Origin: Clostridia bacterium
Lineage (GTDB): Bacteria > Bacillota_E > SLMV01 > PUMD01
Assembly (NCBI GenBank): GCA_007128555.1
Contig: SKXF01000269.1
Span: forward strand, 1 to 6,138
DNA: 6,138 bases
Direction of reading: 5' to 3'
Shown here: positions 6,004-6,138 of the stretch, one piece after another
Layout of the letters: every line of letters starts with the position of its first letter
How positions within the stretch are numbered: position 1 is the first letter of the stretch
Notes under the pieces: model-generated
What the model was told of the DNA's origin: nothing
What the model saw: the letters and a program-made list of their open reading frames with translations, nothing else
The model's database searches: none
Translations under genes and position numbers: made by a program

Positions 6004-6011
6004 AATGATTC

Positions 6012-6138
6012 TTGAGCGGTAAGGCCCTTGTGGACAGGGTGAGACAGTTCCTACATGAGGAGTGCCTGGTACCAGGCGGTGCTCATCTCGTGGTTGGCAT
6101 CTCGGGAGGTCCCGACTCCGTTGCCCTGGCACACATGC
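6012..6138 (+). CDS. tilS: tRNA(Ile)-lysidine synthetase, N-terminal fragment, 3' end beyond the right edge
   Basis: TilS ligates lysine to the wobble cytidine of the CAU-anticodon tRNA-Ile in the cytoplasm, using ATP, so that it reads AUA as isoleucine instead of pairing with AUG. It is essential in most bacteria. Only the first 42 codons are present. After an N-terminal helix (VDRVRQFLHEE, 7-17) comes LVVGISGGPDSVALAHM (26-42), containing the SGGxDS PP-loop (31-36) that binds ATP in N-type ATP pyrophosphatases. Other PP-loop enzymes share this motif. The position downstream of spoIIE, as in other spore formers, and the short distance from start to motif favour TilS. The start is TTG, set by an in-frame stop two codons upstream. 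In related genomes tilS is often followed by hpt and ftsH, which would lie to the right. Confidence 0.9.
   Translation, partial: MSGKALVDRVRQFLHEECLVPGGAHLVVGISGGPDSVALAHM

Noticed and set aside
1..6138. CRISPR array, transposase gene, or a new defence or biosynthetic cluster
   Set aside because: No regularly spaced repeats, transposase motifs or clustered unknown genes are visible. Apart from the spoIIE-tilS spacer, all long coding regions belong to well-known families.

Overview
The window looks like a chromosomal segment of an endospore-forming member of the Firmicutes (Bacillota), probably a fairly GC-rich clostridium-like lineage. The main evidence is a full-length spoIIE gene. A truncated tilS follows in the same direction, and spoIIE-tilS is a familiar neighbourhood in spore formers. 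Species cannot be named from the sequence alone.

Layout. (1) Positions 1-1027, minus strand: the first 342 residues of a lipoprotein substrate-binding protein of a peptide-type ABC transporter; its C-terminus lies beyond the left edge. (2) Positions 1028-1302: a divergent control region with nested inverted repeats and an extended -10 promoter facing right. (3) Positions 1303-2490, plus strand: a complete PLP-dependent alpha-oxoamine synthase, most likely glycine C-acetyltransferase (kbl). It is followed by a strong stem-loop that probably ends transcription. (4) Positions 2531-2669: the spoIIE control region. It has a -10-like and a -35-like hexamer 21 bp apart and a near-match to a Spo0A box, which resembles the Spo0A-activated promoter type known for spoIIE in Bacillus. 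(5) Positions 2670-4970, plus strand: spoIIE, encoding a multipass membrane PP2C-type phosphatase. (6) Positions 4971-6011: about 1 kb with no convincing intact gene. It holds a relic of a LysM domain on the minus strand, a set of mutually exclusive hairpins directly abutting that relic, a hairpin across the relic's stop codon, and a 40-codon minus-strand ORF of doubtful status. (7) Positions 5971-6138: an extended -10 promoter, a Shine-Dalgarno sequence, and the first 42 codons of tilS from a TTG start, running off the right edge.

How the genes relate. SpoIIE dephosphorylates the anti-anti-sigma factor SpoIIAA to switch on sigma-F in the forespore. TilS makes the lysidine needed to read AUA codons. 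Kbl cleaves 2-amino-3-ketobutyrate to glycine and acetyl-CoA, and the binding protein would feed peptide uptake. They appear to be separate transcription units, not one pathway. No clearly new multigene system is visible. The least explained part is the 1-kb spacer between spoIIE and tilS.
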